A DNA stretch of 64,000 nucleotides from NCBI GenBank assembly GCA_027946365.1, contig JAPEUQ010000012.1:1116001-1180000 (forward strand). The letters are read 5' to 3'. Below the pieces are notes generated by a model. It was not told where the DNA came from. It saw only the letters and a list, made by a program, of their open reading frames with translations, and did not search any database. Of the stretch, positions 45,632 to 57,801 are shown piece by piece. Every line of letters begins with the position of its first letter. The first letter of the stretch is position 1. The DNA is from Kalmusia sp. IMI 367209 (Eukaryota > Ascomycota > Dothideomycetes > Pleosporales > Didymosphaeriaceae). Made by a program: the position numbers and the translations under genes.

Positions 45632-48600
45632 TCAAGCAAAATACCTCGGTCCATCGAACACATGATACCTGTGACCCCTCACACCATGTCCTCTAAATAA
45701 TTGTGGGAACCTCAATCCCTCCGGTACCTGTCCTTCGGGAATGATATCGTTCGTTCCTTCTGGCTGGTCAACGACGAATTTACCGACCTGTTGATCCACA
45801 TTAGCAAATATGTCTGGGCAAATCAAGAAGAGGAGACAACATACCTGGATCTCGGTATCCGTAATCGTAGACCTCGAAACACGCGCATAACCCGTGCGCT
45901 TGAGTCCCTTGTAAAGAATGTACTCGCACCATCTGTCCCAGTCACTGGGGTCGATGTCGCGCATACCGCTCTTCTCGCCAACATAAGTGTGATAATTACC
46001 CTCGTTAGGCTTCGTCACTAAGTACGAAAGGAGAATCGCAGGGCGTGGTGTAGCCTTCATGCGTTCCGCCAAATATAACGACTGTAGCCTCCGATCCTCT
46101 GGATCTTCCTCCTGGCCGGAATGGAAAACAAACACGTCCACCAGCTGGCCGTACGCGTCAATGGTAGCTTCAATCGCAGGCGCAAGTTCGCCTACAGGCG
46201 AAGGGAGAAGATGGTGTGTGGAATTTACGATGGGGAATTTGGAGAGGAGCGCAGATCCCCAGGTGTGTTTGTTGGGACCTGGCCCAAAGTCGACGTACAT
46301 GCCCAGATCCTCAGCGAGAAACTGCGTCGTGTCGCGGTTGCCCATGATGATGCGCTGCAGATCGCTTTCCAAGAGGCCGATGACATCAATCTCGAGCTCT
46401 TTGATGACGTCGCGCATGCGGCGCTCTGAGCTCCACATGTCGTTGTCGAGACTGAAATGGATGGTCCAGATACCAGCAGTGATGCTCTTGGTTTCGGGGT
46501 GGTAGGGCGTGTAGTTGTAGCTTGGAAAGCGCAGGTATGCCACTGATACAGCGAGTAGTTCGAGGAAGAGAAGCACGTAGAGGTAGTAGGCGCGCTGCTT
46601 GCGTGCTGCGGGATTGGGTGTAGTAGGTTTGCCTTTGAGTTTTGGCATTGGCGGCTGTGCAGAGACGCTGAAGACGCCAGCGCCGATGCAAAGCATCATG
46701 GCGGTCATGACCCAGTCAGTGTGCTCGCGCATGAGTGGGCCTCCGGGGACAAATGCGTAAGCGACAATCCAGACATGAGCTAAGACAAGGATATTGTAAA
46801 TGAGGAACCCGATACCAAACGTTTTAGCAGGTGAGTGCCTTGCTGCGTGATCGATAAGTACAGGCGCCGCTGCCATAGTGTACACTGTGAGGGTAAGTGC
46901 ACCATAGTAACCGGTCCAGTGTTTCGATGTTGTGAGGACAGCAGCACCCACAGAGCCAATTCCGTAAAAAACCCAGGAACGCGAGAGATTTGGAGCGAAT
47001 AAGCCTACGATGAGACCGAAGCCCATTGCAAGGAGAGTCCAGGCACCATGAGGCACAGCAAGCGGTCCGCGAACAGGATAGCCTTCCCAGACCCAAAGAA
47101 TCATAGTGCTAGAGTCGGAAAGAAGGGAATGCATGCTGAAGAGGAGCCCGGCTAGACCAAAGCCAGTGAGTGCTGCAGAGCCCTTGGTCGGGCCCGGGGC
47201 TGGAAGATCAGCGCCAGAGCTTGCAGTTAAACGAGTAGACCTAAGTACAGCTGCAGCCGCCAAAGCCAAGCCGAATTTATTCCAGCCGCCATTCGGGCCA
47301 TGCATAATAGGCCAGATGGGGTTATTTGTGTGGAAGGCAAACTTGGCTAGACTGGACGCGATCAGGCCCAAAGCAAACCCTGACATGCGTGCTTCGAGAC
47401 GGTGCGGTTGGGACCTTTCCCCGTAGAAGGTCGCGGCCCATGACAGACATGACATCCAGACACCGAAGCCAACCGCAAAAAGACGATTAGCAGGGTCTTT
47501 TATGAGAAAGGCAAGTAAGCCTGAGAGTGAGAGTAAATGGCAAATACGGACATAACGGGTGAAGATGTACCGTAGTGGCTTGATCCCTAGTAGAAAGGGG
47601 GAGACTGTGCACATTACCATAACTTCGTAACCAGAGATACCCATATGCCACAGCGGGAAATCTATTAATTCGTCAGTAGCTATCTCTTAACGTGGGTCCT
47701 TTGACACCTACACCACACGCATAGTCCGAGAGATGTCAGCATAGACCAGAAAATAAACTTTTCATCTTAGCATAAATTGTTTTGCAAATGCCCAAGAAAT
47801 CTTACCCCGGTGTACACATCGGCGGCAGCATCAACGAGGCCGATCCACGAGAAGCCATCAGCAAAGACAGCACGGACCTCTCTGTTCTTCCTGCTTCCAG
47901 GTCAGAGGTGCATATCACAGATTTCTAAGAACATACTCCTTTTCGAGAATGGCATCGGACACGGCTTTTTTGCCAGCACTAGAAGACAATTTAGATCAGA
48001 ACCTGTTGTAGAATATTGTATTTGTAATAAACAACTATCTACTCGGGGAGCGGACGGACATACCCGCGACTCATGCCTTTCAAGTCTTTGACCACAATCT
48101 CAAAGTTCTGGAATTCGACAAAAGTAACAGCATCAAACCCGACGTCAAGGAGCACAAGTGCCCATTCGAAAAAAGAATATATCGTATAGGCTACGTCTGT
48201 TAGGAGAATCTCTCAGTGGCAGTAGTGATTAAACATACCTCCGGCGACATGATGCACCTTGTGCTGAATGAAGAAATAGATGAGGGGCAGTATGGTAGCA
48301 TAAAAGGCCCCAGAAAAGTACTTGCGGTACTGTATGGCTACTGGGTTTCTGGGGCTGAGGGCAATTACGCCGAACGTCCATGGGATGGTTGCAACGAGAT
48401 ACGAAATCATGAATATGTCGTGCCAATCGTGGTCATCGGTCGACGTGATATAAGTCCATCCACCGCATGTCAAAGTTCGGAAGATGCCTACGCCGGCCAC
48501 GAACTTTGGGAGCGTCGAATTCGGTCGGCGTGTAAGGACATACCACAGCCCCACGAGAGCGAATCGCGGGCCTGTATATATTGAGCATGGCTTCATACAT

Positions 48601-49069
48601 GTTTGGTGTGTGCCCTACCAGAAGTCAAAGCAATAAACAGCTGGAAGACGGCTCGCTCTGGATAGCGGTCGCCTATGGTTGACGAGACAGATGGGAACCA
48701 TTCTTGTGGATAGCCCTAGTTACTGGTCGGTATGTATCGGTAGTATGAGGGATGCCGAGACTAACGTAGAATTCGTTTTGCACAATTTTGTGGTAATGGA
48801 GCTTTCTAGCGATGCTTAGACAGGAGCTCTTGCGGGAGTTTCGGGTATGCATACAAGCCGACCACCAGAGCGCCAACAAATGCGCCTAGATGATAGTTAG
48901 ATCTTGCTTCCAATCAGATGATCGTAAACGCACAATACGCCATGACAGTATGCAACCACGAGATCCATTTGCCATTGAACTGTGAGCTCGTCAGCACCGT
49001 CCCATGTTTCGTGCGTTGCGGACCGCATACACTCGCGACAACGTCGCTATCCTTGTATTTGGGGGGCAT
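45632..49069 (-). CDS. CWH43: Cwh43, GPI-anchor lipid remodelling protein
   Basis: ER membrane protein that replaces the GPI lipid with ceramide. Eleven exons in transcript order: 48934-49069, 48855-48885, 48766-48805, 48619-48715, 48239-48571, 48064-48196, 47937-47978, 47806-47890, 47712-47757, 45845-47661 and 45632-45787. They give 971 residues, the expected size. Every join keeps frame, for example [49 protein letters not shown] and [16 protein letters not shown]. The N-terminal third is the PGAP2/Frag1-like membrane domain. The middle has many spans. The C-terminus is an endonuclease/phosphatase-like domain ([20 protein letters not shown]). Exons as short as 31, 40, 42 and 46 nt are unusual here. 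The last intron (45788-45844, 57 bp) is in frame and stop-free. It shares a 228-bp promoter with UTP6. Confidence 0.93.
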
Positions 49070-49297
49070 GCTGAAGAAAATGAGAGCTCTGCAATGAGCC
49101 GCCGCTGTAAGAACAAAGGGAAAAGAAAGAGCGTCGTGGAATATGCCACGCGTGAGACAGCTCGTCCCCTGAAATGTTTACCTGACGTTGCCAGGATCAG
49201 CGGGACCTAGGCACAGCCGAGCCGGGGCGAGCTTTACGCGACTACTTTTCGACGAGAACTTTTTTGCGACACCACCCATCATCCACACGACACACAA
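49070..49297. promoter_or_regulatory. Short divergent promoter of CWH43 and UTP6
   Basis: 228 bp between start codons, so the two genes must share regulatory DNA. No TATA box is evident, and no motif was assigned. Confidence 0.6.
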
Positions 49298-50687
49298 ATG
49301 GCGGGGCCCAGCGACAAGGCGCGCTTCTTCCTCGAGCAGTCGGCCGAAGAGCTGAATGAGCTCGAGCGCAAAGAGATTTTCTCAAGGGTTCGTAGCCTGC
49401 GTGCAGCGTCAAGACCATGCTAACTTGCGCCAGGAAGAGATCAGTTCTATAGCAAAGAAACGCTCCGATTTCGAGCATATTGTCAATGCCCGCGGGGTAC
49501 AACCGTCCGACTGGTTACGGTACATCGAGTTCGAAAAGAATGTAGATGCTCTCCGGCGAAAGCGCATAAAGAGACTGGGTGTGAGGTATCGTGGCAGCGG
49601 TCAGCGAACCATATATTCACTCTACAACCGCGGCACGAGAAAGTTTTCGGGTGACTTGGCGCTCTGGATGCAGTATATCGAGTTTGCACGCAAGGACAAA
49701 GCTTTCAAAAGGCTGAACGAGATCTTCACGCAGGTCGTGCGATTGCACCCCACAAAATCGGAGCTCTGGATATACGCAGCAAACTACTTCATGGAAAGCC
49801 AGGCAGACATTACAGATGCGCGCAGCTATATGCAGCGGGGGCTGAGATTCTGCAAGAACTCGGAACAGCTCTGGCTAGAGTATGCCAAGCTAGAGACGAT
49901 TTACATTGGCAAGATTGCTGGGCGGAGGAAGATTCTTGGGCTAGACATCGATCGTACGAGGGCGGAACAGGGACTTGGCAACGAAGACGTAGACATGATT
50001 GCACTTCCGGACATAACCGCCGAAGACATCAACCCCAGCTTGGCCAAAGACGATGCTGTAGACGAGATGGCTCTGCAGAACCTTGCCTCTACGCCAGTTC
50101 TCACAGGGGCTATACCCATTGCAGTCTTCGATTCTGCCGTGAAGCATTTCAACAGCAAAGCTGCGCTGGCAGAAAGGTTTTTCGACATGTTTGCCGAGTT
50201 CGACCAAGTACCCTGCGTCACGCGCATTCTACAGCATGTCCAAGCTTTCCTGGATCAAAATGCTGCAGAAACGGTACAGACAGCCGCTTGTGCGTTCCGC
50301 TTGTCACTTTTCGGTTTGCACCCAGCATCGCCCGAGTTCCCAGCGGCGCTCCGAGACTCCCTGGACGTGCTCAACGCTGCTATCGAGCAACACCCCAAGT
50401 ACAAGCGTCATTTATCCGGTACGGCCCTTCGACAGATCCTGCTATCACTCCGATCAGCAGAAGATGCCGATCCAGTCATCATAAAAGTATTATCATCGCA
50501 GCTACGCAAGTTCGCCGGCATGCTTGAGAACACTGGAGATGGCACTGGAGACAGTATCGCGACGCTGGTTGAGAATTTGAGGAGAGAGGGGAACAGGGAG
50601 GATGCAAAATATCTCGTAAGGTCGAGTATTAAGCGACTAGGCTCTAACGAGCGGCTACAACAGCTACACGCTGTTTTGAATACCTGA
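49298..50687 (+). CDS. UTP6: U3 snoRNP component Utp6
   Basis: Subunit of the small-subunit processome (U3 snoRNA-containing), needed for 18S rRNA maturation in the nucleolus. Exon 1 is 49298-49387 and exon 2 is 49434-50687, joined by a 46-bp intron (GTTCGT donor, GCTAAC branch site, GCGCCAG acceptor). The protein has 447 residues. The join IFSR-EEISSIAKKRSDFEH restores the Utp6 N-terminus, including MAGPSDKARFFLEQS and the hallmark NARGVQPSDWLRYIEFE. The following region is made of HAT (half-TPR) repeats, for example LWMQYIEFARKDKAFKRLNE and LWIYAANYFMESQADITDAR, a scaffold for protein contacts. It diverges from CWH43. Co-location with GRC3 and RPA34 a few kilobases away puts several rRNA genes in one region, possibly by chance. 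Confidence 0.93.
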
Positions 50688-50866
50688 GTGCGGGTGCCCT
50701 CTAACCTTGTCGCCACCAATCCTTCCAGGGTCAGATGACAACGTTGACAGTTGTCAAGGTTGCTAGTTCCCAACGACGTGGCTACGTACTCTGATGCCCT
50801 GCTATCGCCTGGCCGCATCTGACGCGTTACGTATCTTGGTCGACTCATGCACCTGTAGCCCGCACA

Positions 50867-51544
50867 TCAATCATCGCCGCGACCCTTTCGCGAGCTCTTC
50901 TTGGCGCTATGCTGCTTCTTACCCTTGAGCCGTCGCTCGTTATCAGACTTTTGCCTGCCACCTATCAATTCTGTTCATAGTGGAAACATGGCACATACAA
51001 GTCCTTGACGCGTTTGGCCTGCTCAGCTGACGTCTCGCCGGGGATAGTAGCGCGGCCAGCATCAACAATGGCTTCGTACAGCCTCTTATAGCAACTGTGG
51101 GCGTTGTCGTTCTGGTTACGGCTGTCGTCGGCCTGGATGATAATGGCACTCGACCGCTCAGCAACATAACGAGATGATTTTATTGCGTGATGCAGAGCGC
51201 TGGGCACGTAGCAAAAAAGCTTGTCAAGCGGCACTTGTAATGTCGCTTTGGAATTGACTCTTAAATGAATTAGCGTCGGTACAACACGAGCTTCAAAAAA
51301 CAGCGTGCGCGTACTTGTTCACATTCTGACCGCCGGGCCCGGAGGACCTGCTGAAGCTCAATTTGCCAATGCTTTTGGGGATAGTCTCTGCATTCAGCTG
51401 GGCGAACCATTTTCGCGCCGCCTGGAGCTCTTCCGCGCTCGCCTCGCCGCTGCTCCTGCACGAGGCAAAGCGGATGGGATGTGCAACCAGCAAAGGGCGC
51501 GTGCTAAGAGAAGCTCCAATGGCGGGGACATGCGCGCGCAGCAT
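50867..51544 (-). CDS. Mitochondrial GGQ release-factor-like protein (ICT1/Pth4-type)
   Basis: Peptidyl-tRNA hydrolase of the class-I release factor domain family, probably rescuing stalled mitochondrial ribosomes. Exons in transcript order: 51315-51544, 50999-51259 and 50867-50954, giving 192 residues. The catalytic loop is SSGPGGQNVNK, with GGQ at 71-73. The first intron (55 bp, GTACGC donor) splits the NK codon and continues VNSKATLQV, as in the family. The second joins RVKDL-QKSDNERRLKGKKQH using the more distal acceptor GGCAG, not the nearer GATAG, because only that keeps the frame. The tail is basic (SAKKSSRKGRGDD), which binds the ribosome in ICT1-type proteins. The N-terminus (MLRAHVPAIGASLSTRP...) is Arg/Ser-rich with no acidic residue for 30 positions, fitting a mitochondrial presequence. 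Confidence 0.9.
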
Positions 51545-52014
51545 GCTGTATCGTCAAATCGCCGTGATGCAATACAGTGCAGTTGGACAAGCTCCAAAAA
51601 GACTGACGGCGGGCCGCTGCAGGGGTTAGTAAGTAATCTATAATCTAGAATGAAGAAAAGCTCTGGTCCGCTTGTGTCATCTCCCCACCACGCTCTTGTC
51701 GTCGACCACCATCTGCTCGCCGTTTCCCTTTCACCACCACCGCCCTCCCCATCTTCACACATCTACAATTGACACTCATACTCTTGTGCCCTTGTCACTG
51801 CTTCTGCACCGCGCCCATCCCCATCCCCTGTTGCCGCTGTGCCGCCGCTGACTGACTGGCCGATCGCACTGATAACTGCCCGTACAGACACAGACCTGCC
51901 CGTCTACGCTCGTACCACTTGCATCCTCCCCTCTGTCGCTGTGTGCGCGCAGCTCTGTAGATGTATTGAGGCAGTGGCTCGTCGTAGACGCGCGTTGCGC
52001 CTGGCTCCGCATAC
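51545..52014. promoter_or_regulatory. Divergent promoter between the GGQ protein and the Nab3-like gene
   Basis: 470 bp with long pyrimidine-rich tracts on the plus strand from 51690 to 51760, a common feature of fungal promoters and 5' UTRs. No TATA box or assigned motif. No gene is supported. Confidence 0.5.
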
Positions 52015-54473
52015 ATGAGATCAAGTCCCAGTCCTCCACAAGACGCACAGCATTTTCGCGGGAAGACGCTCACGCCCGAGTCGCCCAAGCCCCTCCACTA
52101 TCCATCGCCCTCCAACATCCCTATCCTTGAGAAGCAGATGGATCCGATGCTTGGCGAGCCTGCTCTGAGCATCGGAACACCAGCCTCTTACCAATACCAG
52201 CAGCAAACACAAACGCCGAGCGCCCACTCCTCTACGTCGTACTACGCCGAACCTCCCCAGAACCTCCAAAATGCGCCCGCTCCAGGGTCTGTAGGCGCCG
52301 CCGGGTATTCTCAGCAGGCAGCGTACAACAGCGCAACGGATACTCAGGCTCAAGATACAACTGCAATTCACAATTTCTCACAACAGCCTCCAGCAGCCTC
52401 GTTTAGTGACGCAAGCCGTGCGCCCGCTCAGGAAAATCGCTCTGCGTATCCATATGCCCATGATGCCAACGCGTATGCAACACAGCAAGCCCAAATCCCG
52501 TCTCCCAACCTTTCCGTCAGCGTCGATGTCCAGGCGTTGCTTGACCAGCTGTCAACCCCAGCAAATGGCACCGCCTCTAGCCAATATGCGCCGCCTTCTA
52601 TGCCTTCCCAGCCCACCCAGCAGGGTTCCACTGCTTCTACGCTCCCAGCAGCTCCCCACCTGCCGCCGCGACCGCCGCCGCAAGAGAAGCCCTCGACCCA
52701 CCCCAACTACAATCCTAATGATGACATACGGTCTTTTCATCCACACAGCAGCCATCGCGGCTCCACACAACTACAGCCATTGAACATACGAGGCAGTCTC
52801 GGAGGCTCTGATAAGCCTGTTGCGCGCGCAGCCGTGAGTCCTGGCGCTTCAGGCCCAAGCCCTTCGAGTTATGCCCAGCGCCAGCCTCAAGACTATAGTC
52901 GTAGCACGTCGCTTGGGGATGATGAGGATTCACGCTGGCCCCCAGAAGTGAACCGTATGTACGAGGACTTTTTAGAGCAGGAGCGGAAGTTTGTCACGGA
53001 TGGACAATGGGATCAATTTCCAATGGGGTCGCGTCTGTTCATCGGTCCGTAACTACCATTGTCTATCCTAAAACACGCTAATGTGTCTAGGAAACCTTCC
53101 CACTGAGAAAGTCACGAAGCGAGACATATTCCACCGATTCTTCCGCCATGGCCAACTTGCGCAGATATCAATCAAGCAGGCATATGGCTTTGTCCAATTC
53201 ATGGACGCTGGTTCATGCGCCAAGGCTCTGCAGGCGGAACAGGGACAGCAGGTGCGCGGAAGAAAAATGCGTGAGTACTCTCAATGTGCCACGCGATGCA
53301 AGTCTAATAAAGCCAGACCTTGAAATATCTAAGCCGCAACGAAACACAAAGAAGGCAGAGCCGGATCGTAATTCAGGCGGACGACGGCGCTCGCGCTCTC
53401 CCGACTACAATCGCGGAGCGAGCGGAACCGGTCGAAATGATCAATATAGCCGAACCTCAAACCCATTATCCCCACGAGACAATCGGCGCTTCCGAGACGA
53501 TTACCGGCCCACCCGATCTCCATCGCCACGCCGAGGGCAGGCCTATCGTGCCAGAGATCGCAGCCTTGACAGGTACGAGCGTCGACGGAGTAGATCAAGG
53601 TCGCCGCGCCGATATCGTAGCCCCTCACCACGGAGAGCCTCGACTCCTGACTTGCCACTTCCATTCCGAGCGCCACTCGACGTTCCTGATGTTCAAGTCT
53701 TAGTACTTGACGAAGGGCTTCCGCGAGACTTCATTCGTTGGGTTGAGGATACTTTCCAGCGCGCAGGTCTCCGCATCGATGTTCTCATTATGAGTCCACG
53801 GCTCAACGAAAGTGCTGTCGTCAGGAGGCAGATCATGGAAGGCGTGCTTGCAATCATCAGACTGAACACTGCCGCCTTAGTGAAGAGCAAGATCAACGTA
53901 CAGATTTTTGATCGAAGGGGCGGTAACAACAATGTCCAGTTCAACGAGTACTCGGGCCTCGATCCACCTACGGCTGCCGCGCTTGTCGTCGATGCGAAGC
54001 AGAAAAGCAGCTCTCAACCTGTGCAGCAGCCTGCACCTTCTACGTACGGTCAAACGTACGGCACTCCTGCCCCAAATCCCTACGCTCTGTCTGCGCCTAC
54101 GAACGCAACAAATACGTCAAATTTATCCAGCCTTATTTCGTCTCTGGATCCGAATGGCTTATCCCAACTCCTCGGAGCAATGTCAAACAACAATGCGCTA
54201 CAAACACCGCAGGCCCCACCTCCTGGTATATCATCTGACCTTGCACGCTTGTTGGGCTCTGTCACTACTCCTACCGCTGCTCCCGTATACAATCCCCAGA
54301 CTGTATCACCGCAACAATATCCTAATTCTTATCAGAATTCAGCTTTTGCTCCACACCGGAATGGTCAGCAATCCCAGACAGCTGCCCCTCCAGTCCAAAC
54401 GCCGCAGGGAACTCCCAGTCAAGCACCAGATATGGCTGAGATTATGGCCCAGCTAGCTAGGTATCAGCGTTGA
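52015..54473 (+). CDS. Nab3-like nuclear RNA-binding protein
   Basis: Probable subunit of the Nrd1-Nab3-Sen1 type early transcription-termination complex. Exons 52015-53044, 53091-53270 and 53317-54473 give 788 residues. Both introns are 46 bp and phase 1 (GTCCGT...CTAG and GTGAGT...GCCAG). Residues 1-300 are Gln/Ser/Pro-rich. The single RRM starts near 340 with RLFIGNLPTEKVTKRDIF (RNP2) and has AYGFVQFMDAGSCAKAL (RNP1-like). An Arg/Ser/Asp-rich linker follows (RRRSRSRSPRRYRSPSPRR). Then comes a folded region (VQVLVLDEGLPRDFIRWVED and NVQIFDRRGGNNNVQFNEYS), close to the anticodon-binding-like domain found after the RRM in Nab3. The C-terminus is again Pro/Gln-rich and ends in a helical segment (MAEIMAQLARYQR). 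It diverges from the GGQ gene. Confidence 0.82.
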
Positions 54474-55423
54474 GGGCCCACGTCTCATGGGTCGCTGATA
54501 GGTTCATGTTGGTCTCTCTCAAACCCACGCACTACCCACTTCTTCCGATTTCATCCAGTTTCTTCTCGAATGCTGCAAATTGCCACCAGAACATTTTCGG
54601 TTTCAATGTACCCAGGATTCAACGGGATGTACCAAGGATCTGCCGGTTCAATGAGCGTCACTTTCTTTCACCAACAAACCTGCACTTTCTCTCATTCCTT
54701 CGTAAGCTGCCTCTAGTCTGCCTCTAGTCACATTGCTCATGAGCTCTGTGCTCATGGGAAACCGTCTCTCTTTGGATCAACAATATCAGGAAACGTTATA
54801 TTCATCTCCTGGACATGGTGCCGAAGCCGAATCCGTTAACACTCCTGGCTCGGCATCATAAAGCCTTTACCCAGTCGCGTTCCGACGAAGATTACCACGT
54901 TGGTCCTGGTGCAGAGTGCAATCTTGTGCTCATCCTTTTCCCTTCTTTTCCACCTTCGCAGCAGGAACGACCTTCCTCGCCATTTTCGCTCCATCCAATG
55001 TCCCCTCCACCCAGTCCATCGGAAAACGCCTACTTCTCGACTTAACTGTGCTGCACAACGAATGAGGCGGACTTTTCAAAGTGGTTGGGATTGGACGTGA
55101 GCATTGCGTCCATATTCCTTTCTGAATTTTGGCGTCTTGTTATTTTTGCGTTGGCGCTGCATTTTGTACATGGGTGGCTCTACTTGCATTTCCGGGAGTG
55201 AGGATTAGCTAGTACATGACGGGTTTGACATAGGAGTTGGGGCTGTAGTAGGAGATTACGTGTACGAAGTGAAGCCCTGTAACGGAAAGATAAGTTCTCT
55301 CATCTCTGTGGGGGAGGGCTTTAGCGTTCAATAATACATCACTGCCAACGACCAATATCATGAACATTATGAAGTCTGACACCGGAGTAGCGATCCGAAT
55401 AACTGCATGAATTGCAACTATTA
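54474..55423. other. Convergent intergenic region
   Basis: 950 bp between the 3' ends of the Nab3-like gene and GRC3. Short open frames show no family resemblance. No repeat or RNA gene is recognised; two long 3' UTRs would explain the space. Confidence 0.45.
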
Positions 55424-57587
55424 TCATCCGAGAAACTTGCGCACGCGTCGTGCGGTGTTCAAGTACCCCATTCCATCCACGATATTCTTCTTGGCTACCC
55501 AGGGCGGCAGGTTCAGACCTTCAGTCAGCATGTTGTCGCTAACGAAGCGCCGTCTTTCACCCGCATCGCGCCGGCGTTGGCTGAGCTGGTGGTAAGCGTC
55601 TTCTGCGTATGCCCATTCGGGTGCGTCACAGCATCCCGCTACGAACACTGTTCTTGCGGGTTCCAATCTGCTTAACAGTGCATCGTGAGTCTCTGGAACG
55701 AGAACCTGGATCAGGCGTTTCTCGGGGTCGAAGCCGCGGACAAGCGCTGTGCAGATATACGTTGTTGTGAGCGGCGAGAGGGCCTGCACCATCCCTGTTG
55801 CTGGGTCCGGTGCGAAGTAGGGGACATGGGATTTGGGCGTTCTAGGTAGTTCGTTGAACTGTGCTTGGAGTTTAGAGTCGGATGTTGAAACTATTTGTAT
55901 GACGGTGCCATTGATGGCTGTAAGAAGCTGTGAAGGGTCCACAGGCTCGAGGAGTGGGAGAATGCCGATGATATCTTGAGTGTGGGTTGCTGTTTCCTCG
56001 TAGCTGAATTCCCAAGGCGTGTAGATAGTGAGGGGGTGCGAGGTCCAGGCCAATTGTGGCGTCACGTCGTCGGAGGCTTCTTGTTTAAGGCTTGTGCCAT
56101 GGAAGTAGGCTTGCATTTGCATAGCCCTCAGTTCGACGTCCGTCCGGGCGGGGGGTATGATAGGAGCATGTGCGCTGAGTTCGCGTAGTTCAGTGTTTGT
56201 TTTTGCTGCGACGGTTTGGAGATCGTGGAGTTTCACAGCAATGTCCTCATCGATGGAAGACATGTCTCTAAGGTGGACGACGTAGTCCGGCTTCACCGTG
56301 TCGAGGAGCCGTAGCAGTAGGGGAAAGTGGGATGCATAGAGGAATGATGGCGTATTTATCATCAGGGGTGGCATTAGGCCGTCGAGTCTTAGATTCAGGT
56401 ACGTCTGGATCAAATCTTCAACACATGAAACAAAGTATTCTTCGTGGTTTACAAAGCCTTGGACAGGGAGGACGTGTGCGGCTATCGTTTCATTCGCATC
56501 TCGACGTCCTCGTATCATGGTGGAATGAGTGAATGCGGGTCCAAGGTTGAGATCACGCACGATACCGAGGGATATCTGACCGTGTGGTGTGTACTCGGGT
56601 TTGCTGGGGTCAAGGTCCAGATAGCAGACTGCAGGGGTGGGTTTCGCTGTCTTGCCCAAGCCAGTGAGGCAGCGGTTCAACAGTCTCCTCGCAAATGTCG
56701 ACTTGCCGGAAAATTGAGGGCCAATGATTAAGGTCTTGGATACGTCTCGTGGTGCAATTTTTGTCTTTGAAGATGCGGTAGTAGCGAGGTCTTCTACTAT
56801 CCGAACCCAATCTTCTGGTGCGTTGTCCGGTACTAAAGGACGTTCAAGAGGGTCTTCATCAGAATCCGTAACCTTAATGACTGTCAACAAAGGTCTCGAA
56901 AAAGCTATTAAACTCTTAGTAGAAACATACCTTAGCAAATGATCTACCTTTTCCGACCTCTCCATTCCCACTCCATATATCAGAAAAGAGGGGATTGATC
57001 TCGGCAAATGGCGTTGGCTCTCGACAGCTGAGAAACTGAACTTGATTTGTGCGGTCTAACCCCCTAATTTTTGTAATTGGATGCGTGGTAGGCGCAAAGA
57101 CACGGTGCGACCTTGCTTTCTCCTGACGGGGAGCGGCAGCAAGGTTCGCGCCATTGATGTTTACAGCCCCTTTCAGCACTTTGACATCGAAACAGCCCAC
57201 AAATGATACGGTAGAATGCTTCTCTAGAACTATGCTGAGTTCATTGGCAGTATCAGAGAGAACATTGCTTCCATAACTGGACCATGTGCTCAGCTTCCGG
57301 TTTTGTGGAATGAGAAGATCATCTTCAGTTTCTGGATCCGCCGTCTCAGATACCGATGACTGGACAAGAGGGCTTGGCGGCGTTTCTTGAAGGCTATCTG
57401 TATTGGAAATCAGAGCTGCTGCTGCTTTCAATCTTGCTGCAGCGATGGCACTGAGTGACTTTACTGTCCCGTTTGGAGCTGCTACATAGGTGAATTTAGC
57501 TAATCGTCGTGGGTATGTGAAGCTCAAATTACCTAGACTTGGTGCCTCGTTTATAGCATTATCACTCCTCTTTCGTTTCCCAGGCAT
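55424..57587 (-). CDS. GRC3: Polynucleotide 5'-hydroxyl kinase Grc3
   Basis: RNA 5' kinase of the nucleolus that works with the Las1 nuclease in ITS2 removal and helps terminate RNA polymerase I. Exon 1 is 56931-57587 and exon 2 is 55424-56872, joined by a 58-bp intron (GTATGT donor; acceptor ATTAAG), giving 701 residues. The Walker A is GPQFSGKST at 270-278, followed by CYLDLDPSKPEYTPHGQISL, the hallmark of the Clp1/Grc3 family with its substrate-binding segment. Downstream blocks LMPPLMINTPSF and KPDYVVHLRD match the P-loop kinase core. The opening MPGKRKRSDNA is a likely nuclear signal. The gene shares a 214-bp promoter with RPA34, another rRNA synthesis gene. Confidence 0.93.
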
Positions 57588-57801
57588 CTTGTTTTTTGTT
57601 TAAAGCGACGTACATGTAAAACCAAAGTTCGGAAGGTCATTTGAAATTCACCATTTTCCTTGGGTTGCACTAAACTGGCTAGCGTGCCTAAGGCGGTGTC
57701 TTTGCCCGCGGCAGAATCTTTCCTCCGCCCAAAAAAGTTCGCGATGAGCTTCACCATCTCGCTAGCCTGTTGCGCACGCGCATAATACCACCGCGGTCGC
57801 C
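57588..57801. promoter_or_regulatory. Short divergent promoter of GRC3 and RPA34
   Basis: 214 bp between start codons of two genes of rRNA production, so shared control is very likely. I could not assign a known ribosome-biogenesis motif by eye. Confidence 0.6.
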
